Below, one piece after another: positions 26,980 to 37,330 of a stretch of DNA of 64,000 bases; position 1 is the stretch's first letter; every line of letters starts with the position of its first letter. The notes under the pieces were generated by a model. That model was not told the DNA's origin. It did not search any database and saw only the letters and a list, made by a program, of their open reading frames with translations. Both the position numbers and the translations under genes were made by a program. This stretch comes from Lysinibacillus sp. FSL W8-0992 (GTDB lineage: Bacteria > Bacillota > Bacilli > Bacillales_A > Planococcaceae): NCBI RefSeq assembly GCF_038008685.1, contig NZ_JBBOZQ010000001.1:4154001-4218000 (forward strand), read 5' to 3'.

Positions 26980-28380
26980 CTACAATATAAACTGTGACAA
27001 ATCTTTGTTTTTTACAATACCAGCCAATTTTTGGTCAACATAAGCAGCTGTAATTTCAATTTGAGCTGGAGCAATTTCAGACGCTTCAAACGATAATTCT
27101 TCTAGCAAACGCTCTAAAATTGTGTGTAATCGACGTGCCCCGATATTATCTGTTTCTTGATTGACCTCTGTTGCGATTTCTGCAATTCGTTCAATTGCAT
27201 CTTCTGCAAAATTGATTGCTACACCTTCTGTTTCTAATAACGCTTTATATTGCAAAATAAGCGATTGATCTGGTTCTTTTAAAATACGAACAAAATCTTG
27301 CTTCGTTAATTTTTCAAGTTCTACACGAATTGGGAATCGTCCTTGTAATTCTGGAATCAAATCTGACGGTTTAGACATGTGGAAAGCTCCGGCAGCAACA
27401 AAAAGCATATAGTCTGTTTTCACCGCACCATATTTCGTAGTGACAGTTGAACCTTCAACAATTGGTAAAATATCGCGCTGGACACCCTCACGTGAAACAC
27501 TAGCAGAAGAGTTCGTATCTTTGCTTGCGATTTTATCAATTTCATCAATGAAAATAATCCCAGATTGTTCTGCTCTAGTAATAGCCTCTTGCGACACCTC
27601 ATCTGCGTCAATAAGCTTATTTGCTTCCTCAATTATTAAAATACGACGTGCATCTTTTACTTGCACACGGCGCTTTTTCTGTTTTTTAGGCATTAAGCTT
27701 GATAACATATCTTGCATACCGCTATTGGCAGACATATCCATCCCTGTACCTTGTAATGCGTCAAAAATCGAAGGATTTTGTTCAGTAACTTCAACAGTAA
27801 CCCATTCATTTTCTAATTTGCCATTGCGTAAATCAATAGCGATTTGCGCACGTTTTGAGCGTACTTCCGTTTCATCAGAAGATGTATCATCATGCGTTTG
27901 TTGTTCTTTGCCACCAAATAACATTTCAAACGGATTTTGCATAGCTTGTTTTTTACGTAAAGAAGGGACAAGTAATTTTACAATGGCTTCATTTGCTAAC
28001 TCTTCCGCTTGCTCCTTCACAGACTCCATCATTTCTTCCTTCACGAGACGATGAGAAGCCTCCACAACATCGCGGACCATTGACTCAACATCACGTCCAA
28101 CATAGCCCACTTCTGTAAATTTCGTTGCTTCAACCTTTACGAACGGCGCATTCGTTAGTTTTGCAATTCTCCTTGCAATTTCAGTTTTCCCAACTCCCGT
28201 TGGTCCAATCATTAAAATATTTTTAGGAATAACTTCAGCCTTCATATCATCCGCTAGTAGAGAACGACGATAGCGATTTCGTAGCGCAATAGCTACCGCT
28301 CTTTTCGCCTCATTTTGCCCTACGATATAACGATCCAAATGCTCAGTAATTTGTCTTGGGGTTAAGTTTTGTGGTGTCAT
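26980..28380 (-). CDS. hslU: HslU (ClpY) ATPase of the HslVU protease
   Basis: HslU is the AAA+ unfoldase that feeds substrates to HslV. Walker A GPTGVGKT is at residues 59-66, Walker B is in [11 protein letters not shown], and the GYVGRD pore motif lies near residue 93. The I-domain insertion covers roughly residues 110-240 and includes a charged, variable segment. The 466-residue length is typical. Its start overlaps the hslV stop by one base. A gap of 86 bp separates it from codY. Confidence 0.97.
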   Translation of the reverse strand: MTPQNLTPRQITEHLDRYIVGQNEAKRAVAIALRNRYRRSLLADDMKAEVIPKNILMIGPTGVGKTEIARRIAKLTNAPFVKVEATKFTEVGYVGRDVESMVRDVVEASHRLVKEEMMESVKEQAEELANEAIVKLLVPSLRKKQAMQNPFEMLFGGKEQQTHDDTSSDETEVRSKRAQIAIDLRNGKLENEWVTVEVTEQNPSIFDALQGTGMDMSANSGMQDMLSSLMPKKQKKRRVQVKDARRILIIEEANKLIDADEVSQEAITRAEQSGIIFIDEIDKIASKDTNSSASVSREGVQRDILPIVEGSTVTTKYGAVKTDYMLFVAAGAFHMSKPSDLIPELQGRFPIRVELEKLTKQDFVRILKEPDQSLILQYKALLETEGVAINFAEDAIERIAEIATEVNQETDNIGARRLHTILERLLEELSFEASEIAPAQIEITAAYVDQKLAGIVKNKDLSQFIL

Positions 28381-28925
28381 TAGTTAAGTGCCTCCACGAT
28401 AATATTATGGTTTGTAAATACACAAATTTCAGCGGCAGTTTCTAATGCTGCCTCAGCAATCTCACGGGCAGTCATTGTCTCACCTGCATATTTTTTTAGA
28501 GCACGACCTGCTGATAATGCATAATTCCCACCAGAACCAATCGCTAATATACCGTCATCAGGTTCTATAACTTCTCCCGTACCAGACACAAGGAGTAGTG
28601 TACTTTTATCCATCACAAGTAACATCGCCTCTAATTGACGTAGCATTTTATCACCACGCCATTGTTTTGCTACTTCTACAGCAGCTCGCTGTAAATTCCC
28701 ATTATATTCGTTTAATTTCGCTTCGAACATTTCAAAAAGTGTAAAAGCATCGGCTACAGAGCCTGCAAAGCCAGCTAGCACCTGCCCATTAAACAGACGT
28801 CTGACCTTCCTTGCAGTGCCTTTCATAACAACCGCATTCCCAAGTGTCACTTGACCATCGCCAGCCATAGCGCACCCGCCATTATGATGTACCGCAAATA
28901 TCGTAGTCGCATGGATTTGTCCCAT
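28380..28925 (-). CDS. hslV: HslV (ClpQ) peptidase subunit
   Basis: HslV is the proteasome-beta-like peptidase of HslVU. The 181-residue product contains the conserved core [27 protein letters not shown] and GSGGNYA. The expected N-terminal nucleophile is Thr7 after removal of MGQIHA. B. subtilis CodW, which begins MSSFHATT as I recall, was reported to keep this extension and use an N-terminal serine; here residue 2 is glycine, so that mechanism is not available in the same form. The gene is 22 bp downstream of xerC. Confidence 0.97.
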   Translation of the reverse strand: MGQIHATTIFAVHHNGGCAMAGDGQVTLGNAVVMKGTARKVRRLFNGQVLAGFAGSVADAFTLFEMFEAKLNEYNGNLQRAAVEVAKQWRGDKMLRQLEAMLLVMDKSTLLLVSGTGEVIEPDDGILAIGSGGNYALSAGRALKKYAGETMTAREIAEAALETAAEICVFTNHNIIVEALN

Positions 28926-28947
28926 TTGCCTTCCTCCTTAGCCTCTA

Positions 28948-29847
28948 TTATGCCCTTGGATGGGCATTCATATATGTTTGACGAAGATGCTCATTTGTTA
29001 CATGCGTATAAACCTGTGTTGAAGTTAAATGCGCGTGGCCCAGTAACTCCTGTACAGTCCGTAAATCTGCGCCATGATTCAGTAAGTGTGTAGCAAAAGT
29101 ATGGCGAAGCATATGTGGGTATATTTTCGTATGGAGTGAGGTCTTATCAATCATTTCATTTAAAATATGACGTACCCCACGTGGCGTAAGTTCCCCTCCG
29201 CGCATATTGACAAATAGTTGCTGATGATTTGTTTGTTTCATCAAACGTGGACGAGCCTGCTCTATGTAGTGCTGTATAGCCACACTCGCAAATTGACCAA
29301 ATGGTATAATGCGTTCTTTTCTTCCTTTACCCATTACTCGAACAATAGAATAACGGAAATCGATATCCGCTACCATAATGGATGTAAGCTCACTCACCCG
29401 AATGCCCGTTGCATATAATAACTCTAAAATAGCCATATTACGCAACGATTTCAAATCATCTCCTACATTCGCATCAAAAAGCTTCATCAATTCTTCTTCA
29501 TAGAAAAAACTTGGTAAACGTGATTCTTTTTTCGGATGATATAGAGATCGAAAAGCACTATCATCCATGCCGTGCTGTTTATTTAGAAAGCGAAAAAAGG
29601 AGCGGATTGATGAAATTTTTCTTGATACAGAAGTTCTTGCTTTCTTTTCATCATACAACTTCGTTACATATAGTCGTGCATGTATATACTCAACACTGGC
29701 TAAATCATTAACGCCTTCTGCCTGTAAAAACGCTAAAAAATCTAGTAGGTCTGATTCATATTCTCGCACAGTATGAACAGAGAAGTTTTTTTCTACCTGG
29801 ATGTAAAGCATAAACTGTTCAAGTGCTTCTTGGGACGAAACTAACAT
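28948..29847 (-). CDS. xerC: XerC (CodV) tyrosine recombinase
   Basis: XerC resolves chromosome dimers at dif together with XerD. The 299-residue protein has a SAM-like N-terminal core-binding domain and a C-terminal catalytic domain with the full active site: Arg150 in ATGIRVSEL, Lys174, His245 and Arg248 in HMLRHTFATH, His271 in LGHAHL and Tyr280 in TQVYTH. It opens the conserved xerC-hslVU-codY operon, so it is the housekeeping recombinase and not a phage or integron integrase. Confidence 0.95.
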   Translation of the reverse strand: MLVSSQEALEQFMLYIQVEKNFSVHTVREYESDLLDFLAFLQAEGVNDLASVEYIHARLYVTKLYDEKKARTSVSRKISSIRSFFRFLNKQHGMDDSAFRSLYHPKKESRLPSFFYEEELMKLFDANVGDDLKSLRNMAILELLYATGIRVSELTSIMVADIDFRYSIVRVMGKGRKERIIPFGQFASVAIQHYIEQARPRLMKQTNHQQLFVNMRGGELTPRGVRHILNEMIDKTSLHTKIYPHMLRHTFATHLLNHGADLRTVQELLGHAHLTSTQVYTHVTNEHLRQTYMNAHPRA

Positions 29848-30036
29848 GAAAGATTCACCACCAATGAATTATTCGTAACCTTCTCTCATTACTATTACCA
29901 ACAAATTCAAATGGTAAAACAAACGTTGCCATTTAAATAAATTTGTCGTTAAAGTAATCCTTAAAAAACATACATATTGACACTATACCTATCTTCGTAA
30001 TATAGCAAGTGAAAATGGTTATATTATGAGAAAATC

Positions 30037-30065
30037 ATTATACAAAATAATAAAATACGTGTAAT
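30037..30065 (-). promoter_or_regulatory. candidate SigA promoter for xerC-hslVU-codY
   Basis: On the minus strand a perfect TATAAT (30037-30042) stands 17 bp from ATTACA (30060-30065). The site lies just downstream of the trmFO terminator and about 180 bp upstream of xerC. The leader between them shows no recognised riboswitch. Confidence 0.5.
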
Positions 30066-30089
30066 TAAGCATTTTGTCTACACAAAAGA

Positions 30090-30127
30090 AAAAGCCTCTA
30101 AGAGTATATCAACTTTTAGAGGCTTTT
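30090..30127 (-). terminator. Rho-independent terminator of topA-trmFO
   Basis: AAAAGCCTCTAA (30090-30101) pairs perfectly with TTAGAGGCTTTT (30116-30127), and the minus strand continues TTTTTCTTTT. It lies six bases after the trmFO stop. Confidence 0.9.
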
Positions 30128-30132
30128 GGCAA

Positions 30133-31446
30133 TTAAATTGTTTGTGAATTCACAAAATTTCGAATTGTGCTCATTGCGCGATTCGCATGCATTTCCGCAC
30201 GCTCGGGTTTTGAACGACGTCCAGGTGGTAATTCAGGGAATATACCAAAGTTAACGTTCATCGGTTGGAAATTTTTTGATTGTGCTTCTGTTATATAACG
30301 CGCCATACTACCCAATGCAGTTTCGAATGGGAAAATAATTGGCTCTTGTCCTGATGCCAAACGTGCCGCATTAATTCCAGCAATTAACCCACTACCTGCA
30401 GATTCAACATAACCTTCTACACCTGTCATTTGACCAGCAAAGAAAACATTTTTTTGTTCACGTAACTGATATGTTTTCTCTAGCACTTTCGGTGAATTAA
30501 TGAAAGTATTTCGATGCATTACACCATATCGTACGATTTCAACATTTTCTAGGCCTGGTATTAGTTGCAGCACTTCTTTTTGTGGACCCCACTTTAAATG
30601 TGTTTGGAAGCCGACAATATTATAAAGTGTACCAGCAGCGTCATCTTGGCGCAGTTGTACAACAGCATAAGGTCGTTTACCAGTTTTCGGATCTTCAAGA
30701 CCTACTGGCTTCATCGGTCCAAACAACATCGTTTTTTCACCGCGCGCTGCCATTACTTCAATCGGCATACAGCCTTCGAAATAAATTTCTTTTTCAAATT
30801 CTTTTAATGGAACAACTTCTGCCTCGATTAACGCTTGGCGGAAACGATCAAATTCTTCCTTTGTCATAGGACAGTTTAGATAAGCCGCTTCACCTTTGTC
30901 ATAACGAGATTTTAAATAAACTTTATCCATATCAATGCTATCTTTTTCAATAATTGGTGCTGCTGCATCATAGAAATACAGATAGTCTAGACCCGTTAAA
31001 CCTTGAATTTTTTCAGCTAATGCTTTTGAAGTTAGTGGACCAGTTGCAATAACCGTAATACCTTCTGGAATTTCAGTTACTTCTTCATGAATTACTTCCA
31101 CTAACGGATGATTTTTCACCGCTTCTGTTACATAGCCTGCAAACTCATGGCGATCTACGGCAAGTGCTCCACCTGCTGGTACGGAGCATGCATCGGCAGC
31201 TTTTAGAATAACAGAATCTAATAAACGCATTTCTTCTTTAATAACACCAACTGCATTTGTTAGCGTATTTGCACGTAGCGAGTTTGAGCAAACAAGCTCT
31301 GCAAATTTATCAGTATGGTGGGCAGGTGTTTGCTTTACTGGACGCATTTCATAAAGTTTAACTTTTACACCACGCTTAGCAATTTGCCAAGCCGCCTCAC
31401 TACCTGCAAGGCCTGCTCCAATTACATTTACAAATTGTTCAGTCAT
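30133..31446 (-). CDS. trmFO: TrmFO folate-dependent tRNA (uracil-54) methyltransferase
   Basis: TrmFO makes ribothymidine-54 in tRNA with methylenetetrahydrofolate and FAD, in place of the SAM-dependent TrmA. The FAD-binding motif [10 protein letters not shown] is at about residues 10-19, the catalytic-cysteine motif [10 protein letters not shown] follows near residue 51, and the C-terminal FAD segment has [17 protein letters not shown]. The 437-residue length is normal. The gene follows topA by 18 bp and is probably cotranscribed with it. Confidence 0.96.
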   Translation of the reverse strand: MTEQFVNVIGAGLAGSEAAWQIAKRGVKVKLYEMRPVKQTPAHHTDKFAELVCSNSLRANTLTNAVGVIKEEMRLLDSVILKAADACSVPAGGALAVDRHEFAGYVTEAVKNHPLVEVIHEEVTEIPEGITVIATGPLTSKALAEKIQGLTGLDYLYFYDAAAPIIEKDSIDMDKVYLKSRYDKGEAAYLNCPMTKEEFDRFRQALIEAEVVPLKEFEKEIYFEGCMPIEVMAARGEKTMLFGPMKPVGLEDPKTGKRPYAVVQLRQDDAAGTLYNIVGFQTHLKWGPQKEVLQLIPGLENVEIVRYGVMHRNTFINSPKVLEKTYQLREQKNVFFAGQMTGVEGYVESAGSGLIAGINAARLASGQEPIIFPFETALGSMARYITEAQSKNFQPMNVNFGIFPELPPGRRSKPERAEMHANRAMSTIRNFVNSQTI

Positions 31447-31464
31447 TTTCTTACCATCTTCCTA

Positions 31465-33543
31465 TCATTGAGTTGGTGTCTCTTCATAGTCACATTTCGT
31501 ACACTGAATTTGCACACCTTTTTTTAATTTTTTCTCTACTAATAATGCACTACATTTCGGACATGGTCTACTAATTGGTTTGTCCCATGAAACAAATTCG
31601 CACTCTGGATATTGATTACATCCATAAAATAAGCGCTTTGTTTTACTTTTGCGTTCCACAATTTCGCCAGTTTCGCAAGAAGGACATTTAACCCCAATTG
31701 GCTTCATAATAGCTTTTGTGTTACGGCAATCTGGGAAGTTCGAGCAAGCCATAAATTTCCCATAGCGACCAAGTTTAAATACCATTGGTGAACCACACTT
31801 CTCGCAATCCTCACCAGCTGGTTCATCTTTAATGACTACTTTCTCCATTTCAGCATCTGCATGCTTTACATGAACCTCGAAGTCTTTATAAAAATCATCG
31901 ATAACTTCAACCCACTTACGAATACCTTCTTCAACTTCATCGAGATCTTGTTCCATTTTTGCTGTAAATTCGATATTTATTATATCAGGGAAAAATTCCA
32001 GCATTTGTTGGTGAACGATTTCACCAAGCTCTGTCGGCATAAATCTCTTTGTATCTAGCACAACATAGCCACGGCGTTGAATTGTATCAAGGGTCGGTGC
32101 ATATGTCGATGGTCGCCCTATTCCTAGCTCTTCCATTGTTTTCACAAGACGAGCCTCTGAGTAACGTGGTGGTGGTTGTGTAAAATGTTGCTTCGGCTCG
32201 ATTTCAAGTGATTTCACCTGATCGCCAATTTCCATTTCAGGTAGAAGTTTCGTCGTTTCTTCTGTTTGATCATCCGTACCTTCTATATATAGTTTCATAA
32301 ATCCAGCAAATTTGACTTGTGAGCCATTTGCTCGGAATAAAACATCACCATGTTGAAGGTCTACAGCAACTGTATCTAATACAGCAGGCGCCATTTGGCT
32401 TGCAATAAAGCGCTCCCAAATTAAACGGTATAAGCGTAGTTGATCGCGACTAAGTACTGTTTTTAACTCATCTGGTGTTCTCATCGTACTTGTCGGACGA
32501 ATTGCTTCATGGGCATCTTGTGCATTCGACGCCTTTTTAACCTGCTTCGTTTCTGTCGAGATATATTCTTTTCCGTACTTTGTTTCAATATAAGAAACCG
32601 CTTCAGTCTTTGCAGTTTCAGATATACGTGTTGAATCTGTACGCATATACGTGATTAAACCGACTGTACCTTCTTTTTTACCAATATCAATACCTTCATA
32701 CAATTGCTGTGCAAGCATCATCGTTTTCTTCGCACGGAAATTTAGCTTCCGCGCTGCTTCTTGTTGTAAAGAAGATGTAGTAAAAGCAGGTGCAGCATTT
32801 CGTTTACGTTCTTTTTTTGTCACATTTACGACTTCAAATGCAGTACCTTTTACATTTTTTAAAATGGACTTTACTTGCTCTTCATTCGTTAATTTTATTT
32901 TATCTTTGCCGTTACCATAGTACAGTGCATCAAATGTCTTTTTACCTTTTTCAAAGGAACCTTCAATCGTCCAATACTCTTCCGGCTGGAAGTTTTTAAT
33001 TTCGTTTTCACGATCAATGATCATACGTAGTGCTACAGATTGCACACGACCTGCTGATAAACCTTTTTTAACTTTTTTCCAAAGAATTGGGCTTATATTA
33101 TAGCCTACAAGTCGATCTAGCATACGACGTGTTTGCTGTGCATCCACTAAGTCCATATTTATAGCACGAGGATTTTTAAAGGAATCTAAAATTGCATCCT
33201 TTGTAATTTCATTGAAAACAACTCGACAGTCTGAGTGAATATCAATATTTAATGCAGTCGCAAGGTGCCAAGCAATCGCTTCTCCCTCGCGGTCTGGATC
33301 GGCCGCTAGATAGACTTTCTTCACTTTTTTAGCCGCAGACTTAAGTTCCTGTAAAACAGGTCCTTTACCGCGAATTGTAATATATTTAGGTTCGTAATTA
33401 TTTTCAGTATCAACGCCCATCTGGCTACGTGGTAAGTCACGCACATGTCCGACCGATGCTTTTACTTTGTATTTTTTTCCTAAATAACGTTCAATTGTTT
33501 TTGCTTTTGCTGGTGATTCTACAATCACTAAATAATCCGCCAT
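31465..33543 (-). CDS. topA: TopA DNA topoisomerase I
   Basis: TopA relaxes negative supercoils. The 692-residue protein begins with a TOPRIM domain ([17 protein letters not shown]), continues with [15 protein letters not shown], carries the catalytic tyrosine in [14 protein letters not shown] and ends with three cysteine-based zinc modules starting at CEKCGSP, CPSCETG and CPKCSAL. The length is typical of Bacilli. No separate confident promoter is seen in the 91-bp gap after dprA, although TTGAAA/TAAAAT-like hexamers are present. Confidence 0.97.
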   Translation of the reverse strand: MADYLVIVESPAKAKTIERYLGKKYKVKASVGHVRDLPRSQMGVDTENNYEPKYITIRGKGPVLQELKSAAKKVKKVYLAADPDREGEAIAWHLATALNIDIHSDCRVVFNEITKDAILDSFKNPRAINMDLVDAQQTRRMLDRLVGYNISPILWKKVKKGLSAGRVQSVALRMIIDRENEIKNFQPEEYWTIEGSFEKGKKTFDALYYGNGKDKIKLTNEEQVKSILKNVKGTAFEVVNVTKKERKRNAAPAFTTSSLQQEAARKLNFRAKKTMMLAQQLYEGIDIGKKEGTVGLITYMRTDSTRISETAKTEAVSYIETKYGKEYISTETKQVKKASNAQDAHEAIRPTSTMRTPDELKTVLSRDQLRLYRLIWERFIASQMAPAVLDTVAVDLQHGDVLFRANGSQVKFAGFMKLYIEGTDDQTEETTKLLPEMEIGDQVKSLEIEPKQHFTQPPPRYSEARLVKTMEELGIGRPSTYAPTLDTIQRRGYVVLDTKRFMPTELGEIVHQQMLEFFPDIINIEFTAKMEQDLDEVEEGIRKWVEVIDDFYKDFEVHVKHADAEMEKVVIKDEPAGEDCEKCGSPMVFKLGRYGKFMACSNFPDCRNTKAIMKPIGVKCPSCETGEIVERKSKTKRLFYGCNQYPECEFVSWDKPISRPCPKCSALLVEKKLKKGVQIQCTKCDYEETPTQ

Positions 33544-33634
33544 CTATGTCTCCCCCTTAGCGAGGTCTATTGCTAATTTTTTAAGTTACCTGTTGCAAAA
33601 TGTATAACAGATTTTAAGATAATGCAACTTTTTT

Positions 33635-34531
33635 TCAATTTTTGCTAGAAAAGAGCGAAAGTGTTTCAACGATTTGGTGACCATCGCATACGGGAATAGC
33701 TCCTTCTAATAGTAATTTATTCGTCCCTTTTGACTGCTCTACATTAATCGGCCCAGGTACAACAAATACATCTTTTCCTTGCTCTAATGCACATTCTGTA
33801 GTAATTAATGTCCCGCTCTTTAGTGCCGCTTCCGTTACAACTAAAGCTTGAGACAAACCACTTATTAATCGGTTACGCATAGGAAATTGCCATTTTGCCG
33901 GTTTAATATAAGGTGGGTACTCTGTAATAAGTAAATGGTTCTCAGCCATTTTACAAGCGAGCGCTCGGTTTTCTTTTGGGTATAGAAAATTAAAGCCATG
34001 TCCAAGCACTGCAATTGTGTGGCCCCCAAACTTAATAGTTGCCTCATGAGCCATTGTATCTGCACCTCGCGCAAGCCCACTCACGACCGTGTATTCGTGT
34101 TCAATGAGCGGTGGGACGATTAAGTCTATTGCAACTCTAGTATATGCTGTAGCCTTTCTAGAGCCTATTATAGCTATCCGTTTATCTCTTTCCAGCAGGT
34201 CGCGCTGACCTTTCACATACAATACAGTAGGTGGGCTAGGTATTTCAAATAATTGCGCCGGGAAATATGGGTGATTAAAAGGTATGGGGAAAATATTTGC
34301 TTGTGCGTAAACCTCTTGAATTGGCAAGTTCATAACGCGCTGGAAATTTTGAGAAATTTGCATAGCTTTTTGCCTCGTTATTTGCAATGTGCTTGCAATC
34401 TCATTAGGGTGTGCTTCTTCAAAACAACTTAATACATCCACCGGGGACAATAACTGTTGAAGTTTTTGGAGTGGTAATGGATATACATAATGCATAGCTA
34501 GTAGTCTCTGAGTATCTACTGAGAAAATCAT
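33635..34531 (-). CDS. dprA: DprA/Smf single-strand DNA-binding protein for transformation
   Basis: DprA protects incoming single-stranded DNA and loads RecA during natural transformation. The 298-residue protein has an N-terminal helical part and the Rossmann-like core with GSRKATAYTRV, VSGLARGADTMAHEA, RNRLISGLS and VVTEAALKSGTLITTE. It lacks a C-terminal winged-helix extension, as do other Bacilli versions. The ATG at 34531 is preceded by AAAGGAGG. The gene lies between sucD and topA as in B. subtilis; presence of the gene alone does not show competence. Confidence 0.95.
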   Translation of the reverse strand: MIFSVDTQRLLAMHYVYPLPLQKLQQLLSPVDVLSCFEEAHPNEIASTLQITRQKAMQISQNFQRVMNLPIQEVYAQANIFPIPFNHPYFPAQLFEIPSPPTVLYVKGQRDLLERDKRIAIIGSRKATAYTRVAIDLIVPPLIEHEYTVVSGLARGADTMAHEATIKFGGHTIAVLGHGFNFLYPKENRALACKMAENHLLITEYPPYIKPAKWQFPMRNRLISGLSQALVVTEAALKSGTLITTECALEQGKDVFVVPGPINVEQSKGTNKLLLEGAIPVCDGHQIVETLSLFSSKN

Positions 34532-34626
34532 TTAAAAACCTCCTTTATAATAGAAGAAATTAAATGACCGCAATTTTCATTTCATCACAAAAAAAGTAGA
34601 AAACGATGTGTGATACACTCATATAC

Positions 34627-34692
34627 ACACTAGAGAGTACGTCCTGTCTTGCCGCTTCACCTACTCGACTTTTATTATCGAGTTTCTAGTGT
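34627..34692 (-). other. possible structured RNA between sucD and dprA
   Basis: An 8-bp inverted repeat, ACACTAGA (34627-34634) with TCTAGTGT (34685-34692), encloses a second hairpin ACTCGA/TCGAGT (34663-34668 and 34678-34683). It sits in the 254-bp gap upstream of dprA and has no T run. I do not recognise a riboswitch or ribozyme class. Confidence 0.35.
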
Positions 34693-34752
34693 TGAACATT
34701 CCAAAAGGGAAGGAATAGACAAACACTATCATTTAAACAGAGAAAAAGAGAA

Positions 34753-34780
34753 AAGATGTAGCCACAATGTGCTACATCTT
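34753..34780 (-). terminator. Rho-independent terminator of sucCD
   Basis: AAGATGTAGC (34753-34762) pairs with GCTACATCTT (34771-34780), and the minus strand continues TTCTCTTTTTCTC. It lies six bases past the sucD stop. Confidence 0.85.
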
Positions 34781-34785
34781 CCATT

Positions 34786-35688
34786 TTAATGGGTTTTACA
34801 TTTTTCGTATAGCCCTTTTTCTTTAATTACTTTAATTAATGTTTCACCGATAACAGATGGTGTTTCAGCTACTTCAATACCCGCTTCGTTCATAGCCTTA
34901 ATTTTTTCAGCAGCTGTTCCTTTACCACCAGAAATAATGGCACCTGCGTGTCCCATACGTTTTCCTGGAGGTGCAGTTTGTCCACCGATAAAGCCAACGA
35001 CTGGTTTTGTCATATTTGCTTTAATCCATTCTGCTGCTTCTTCTTCAGCAGTACCGCCAATTTCCCCAATCATTACAACTGCATATGTGTCAGGGTCATT
35101 GTTGAATGCTTCTAGTGCGTCGATAAAGTTAGTCCCATTTACAGGGTCTCCTCCGATACCTACAGCAGTTGTTTGACCGATACCGGCTTGTGTCAATTGG
35201 TGAACTGCTTCATACGTTAATGTTCCAGAACGAGAAACAACTCCAACGTGACCTTTCGTATGAATATAACCAGGCATAATACCAATCTTACATTCATCTG
35301 CTGTAATAACACCTGGACAGTTTGGTCCAACTAGACGTGTTTTTTTGCCTTCCATAAAGCGTTTAACCTTTACCATATCAAGGACAGGAATATGCTCTGT
35401 AATACAAATTGTTAATTCTAGTTCAGCATCAACAGCTTCTAATATTGCATCTGCTGCAAAAGGTGCAGGTACATAAATAACTGATGTCGTCGCACCTGTT
35501 GCTGCAACTGCTTCAGCTACAGTATTGAATACAGGTACGCCTTCAATTTCAAGTCCTCCCTTTCCAGGTGTTACGCCTGCTACGATTTTTGTACCATAAT
35601 CAAGCATTTGCTTTGTATGAAATAGCGCTGTTTCGCCTGTAATCCCTTGTACAATTACCTTTGTATCTTTATTAATAAATACAGCCAT
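34786..35688 (-). CDS. sucD: succinyl-CoA synthetase alpha subunit
   Basis: SucD with SucC converts succinyl-CoA to succinate with formation of a nucleoside triphosphate in the TCA cycle. The 300-residue protein has an N-terminal CoA-binding Rossmann domain ([19 protein letters not shown]) and the active-site phosphohistidine in [17 protein letters not shown] near residue 247. The length is normal. It follows sucC by 17 bp and is followed by a terminator, so sucCD is a two-gene operon. Confidence 0.97.
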   Translation of the reverse strand: MAVFINKDTKVIVQGITGETALFHTKQMLDYGTKIVAGVTPGKGGLEIEGVPVFNTVAEAVAATGATTSVIYVPAPFAADAILEAVDAELELTICITEHIPVLDMVKVKRFMEGKKTRLVGPNCPGVITADECKIGIMPGYIHTKGHVGVVSRSGTLTYEAVHQLTQAGIGQTTAVGIGGDPVNGTNFIDALEAFNNDPDTYAVVMIGEIGGTAEEEAAEWIKANMTKPVVGFIGGQTAPPGKRMGHAGAIISGGKGTAAEKIKAMNEAGIEVAETPSVIGETLIKVIKEKGLYEKCKTH

Positions 35689-35705
35689 TGTTCTCCCTGC
35701 CTTCC

Positions 35706-36866
35706 TTAGCCTACTAGTTCCACAATTTTTTGTGCGCCGTCAGCCATTGAATCTGCTGCTACGATGTTTAAACCAGATGCATTTAAAATTTCTTTACCAA
35801 GCTCGACGTTCGTACCTTCTAAGCGTACTACTAACGGTACAGATAAACCGATTTCTTTGGCTGCAGTTACTACACCATCAGCGATAATGTTACATTTCAT
35901 AATTCCACCGAAAATATTAACGAATATACCTTTTACATGTGGATCTGAAAGAATAATTTTGAATGCTTCTGTTACTTTTTCAGCTGTTGCGCCGCCCCCA
36001 ACATCAAGGAAGTTAGCGGGACTGCCGCCGTAGTAACTAATTGTATCCATCGTTGCCATCGCTAGACCTGCACCATTTACCATACAGCCAATGTTGCCAT
36101 TTAGAGAAATATAGCTAAGGTCATATTTTGACGCTTCGATTTCTTTTGGATCTTCTTCATCGAAGTCGCGTAATTCGACAATATCTTTATGGCGATACAA
36201 TGCATTTGCGTCAAAATTGAATTTAGCATCTAGTGCTACTACGTCCCCTTGTCCAGTAACAACAAGTGGATTAATTTCTACGATAGAAGCATCTTTGTCG
36301 ATAAATGCTTGATATAAACCTAACATTAATTTAACAGCTTTCCCTACTAGGTTTGCTGGAATATTCATATTAAACGCCATACGACGTGCTTGGAAGCTTG
36401 TAAGTCCGATTACTGGATCAACAACTTCTTTGAAGATTTTTTCAGGATTTGTTTCTGCAACTTCCTCAATATCCATGCCGCCCTCTTCTGATCCCATTAC
36501 AGTTACACGAGATGTAGCGCGGTCTAAAACTAAACTTAAATAATATTCTTTTTGAATATCAGAGCCCTCTTCAATATACAAGCGCTTTACTTCTTTTCCT
36601 TCTGGACCTGTTTGATGAGTTACTAAAATTTTACCTAATAACTCTTTTGCGTACGTACGCACCTCATCAAGGTTTTTTGCGATTTTGACACCACCAGCTT
36701 TACCGCGTCCACCTGCATGAATTTGCGCCTTGACTACAGTAACATTTGAGCCAAGTTCCTTCGCTACCTTCACTGCTTCATCAGGGGAAAAAGCAACTTT
36801 TCCGTTAGGTACTGCAACACCATATTTTCTCAGAATTTCTTTCCCTTGATATTCATGGATATTCAT
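35706..36866 (-). CDS. sucC: succinyl-CoA synthetase beta subunit
   Basis: SucC is the ATP-grasp subunit of succinyl-CoA synthetase. The start is the ATG at 36866 (386 residues), with GGAGG seven bases upstream and the family N terminus [16 protein letters not shown]; an upstream ATG at 36884 is less likely. ATP-grasp features include [31 protein letters not shown] and the C-terminal [12 protein letters not shown] loop. It is the first gene of sucCD and has a promoter about 50 bp upstream. Confidence 0.97.
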   Translation of the reverse strand: MNIHEYQGKEILRKYGVAVPNGKVAFSPDEAVKVAKELGSNVTVVKAQIHAGGRGKAGGVKIAKNLDEVRTYAKELLGKILVTHQTGPEGKEVKRLYIEEGSDIQKEYYLSLVLDRATSRVTVMGSEEGGMDIEEVAETNPEKIFKEVVDPVIGLTSFQARRMAFNMNIPANLVGKAVKLMLGLYQAFIDKDASIVEINPLVVTGQGDVVALDAKFNFDANALYRHKDIVELRDFDEEDPKEIEASKYDLSYISLNGNIGCMVNGAGLAMATMDTISYYGGSPANFLDVGGGATAEKVTEAFKIILSDPHVKGIFVNIFGGIMKCNIIADGVVTAAKEIGLSVPLVVRLEGTNVELGKEILNASGLNIVAADSMADGAQKIVELVG

Positions 36867-36918
36867 AATACATCCTCCCATCAAACATTTGCATAAAATT
36901 GTTTTACTAACATAATCT

Positions 36919-36947
36919 ATTCTAACGAAACATTCTGATAAAGTCTA
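36919..36947 (-). promoter_or_regulatory. SigA-type promoter of sucCD
   Basis: On the minus strand TAGACT (36942-36947) and TAGAAT (36919-36924) are separated by 17 bp, about 55 bp upstream of the sucC start. The -10 matches at five of six positions and the -35 at four of six. Confidence 0.5.
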
Positions 36948-37021
36948 CACTTTGTCTTTCGTTCAAAAATTCTCTAAAATTATGTCGTTTTCTTCTATTT
37001 TGTGTACTAAAACAGAGAATT

Positions 37022-37330
37022 CTAAAAATCAGAATACTTTATTTTTTCTATATTTTTGCTATGTTCTTGGTCTAAATGATATATAAATGCAAATACTTCT
37101 GCTACAGCTTGATATAATTCTTCAGGTATTGACTCATTTAAATCTAATTGTCCAAGTAATTGGACAAGGTTCGGATCCTCATAAATAGGCACGTTATGCT
37201 CATTTGCCCGTGCCAATATGTTTTCTGCCACCTTCCCTTTACCTTTTGCGACGACAGAGGGGCTATCAAATTGTCCTAGCTTATAAGTAAGGGCAATTGC
37301 TTCTTTACGAGTCTTTTTTTCTTCACTCAT
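37022..37330 (-). CDS. ylqH: FlhB-like C-terminal domain protein (YlqH/FhlB)
   Basis: The 102-residue protein resembles only the cytoplasmic domain of FlhB: EAIALTYKLG matches the segment after the FlhB cleavage site, and VAKGKGKVAENILARANEHN and ELYQAVAEVFAFIYHLD match the rest. It lacks the NPTH autocleavage motif and all membrane helices. Related proteins in other bacteria can replace the cleaved FlhB C-terminal fragment; whether this one does is not known. It overlaps the end of the large FliK-like gene by 4 bp, so both are probably translated together. Confidence 0.85.
   Translation of the reverse strand: MSEEKKTRKEAIALTYKLGQFDSPSVVAKGKGKVAENILARANEHNVPIYEDPNLVQLLGQLDLNESIPEELYQAVAEVFAFIYHLDQEHSKNIEKIKYSDF

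Noticed and set aside
28948..29847. Tyrosine recombinase as a sign of a mobile element or integron
   Set aside because: It sits in the conserved xerC-hslVU-codY operon and has no adjacent att-like repeats or cargo genes.
34627..34692. Hammerhead or other self-cleaving ribozyme upstream of dprA
   Set aside because: The conserved CTGATGA core is absent and the stems do not form the required junction.
36968..36982. AATTCTCTAAAATTA as a CodY box upstream of sucCD
   Set aside because: Only about 11 of 15 positions match and it lies upstream of the promoter; too weak to call.
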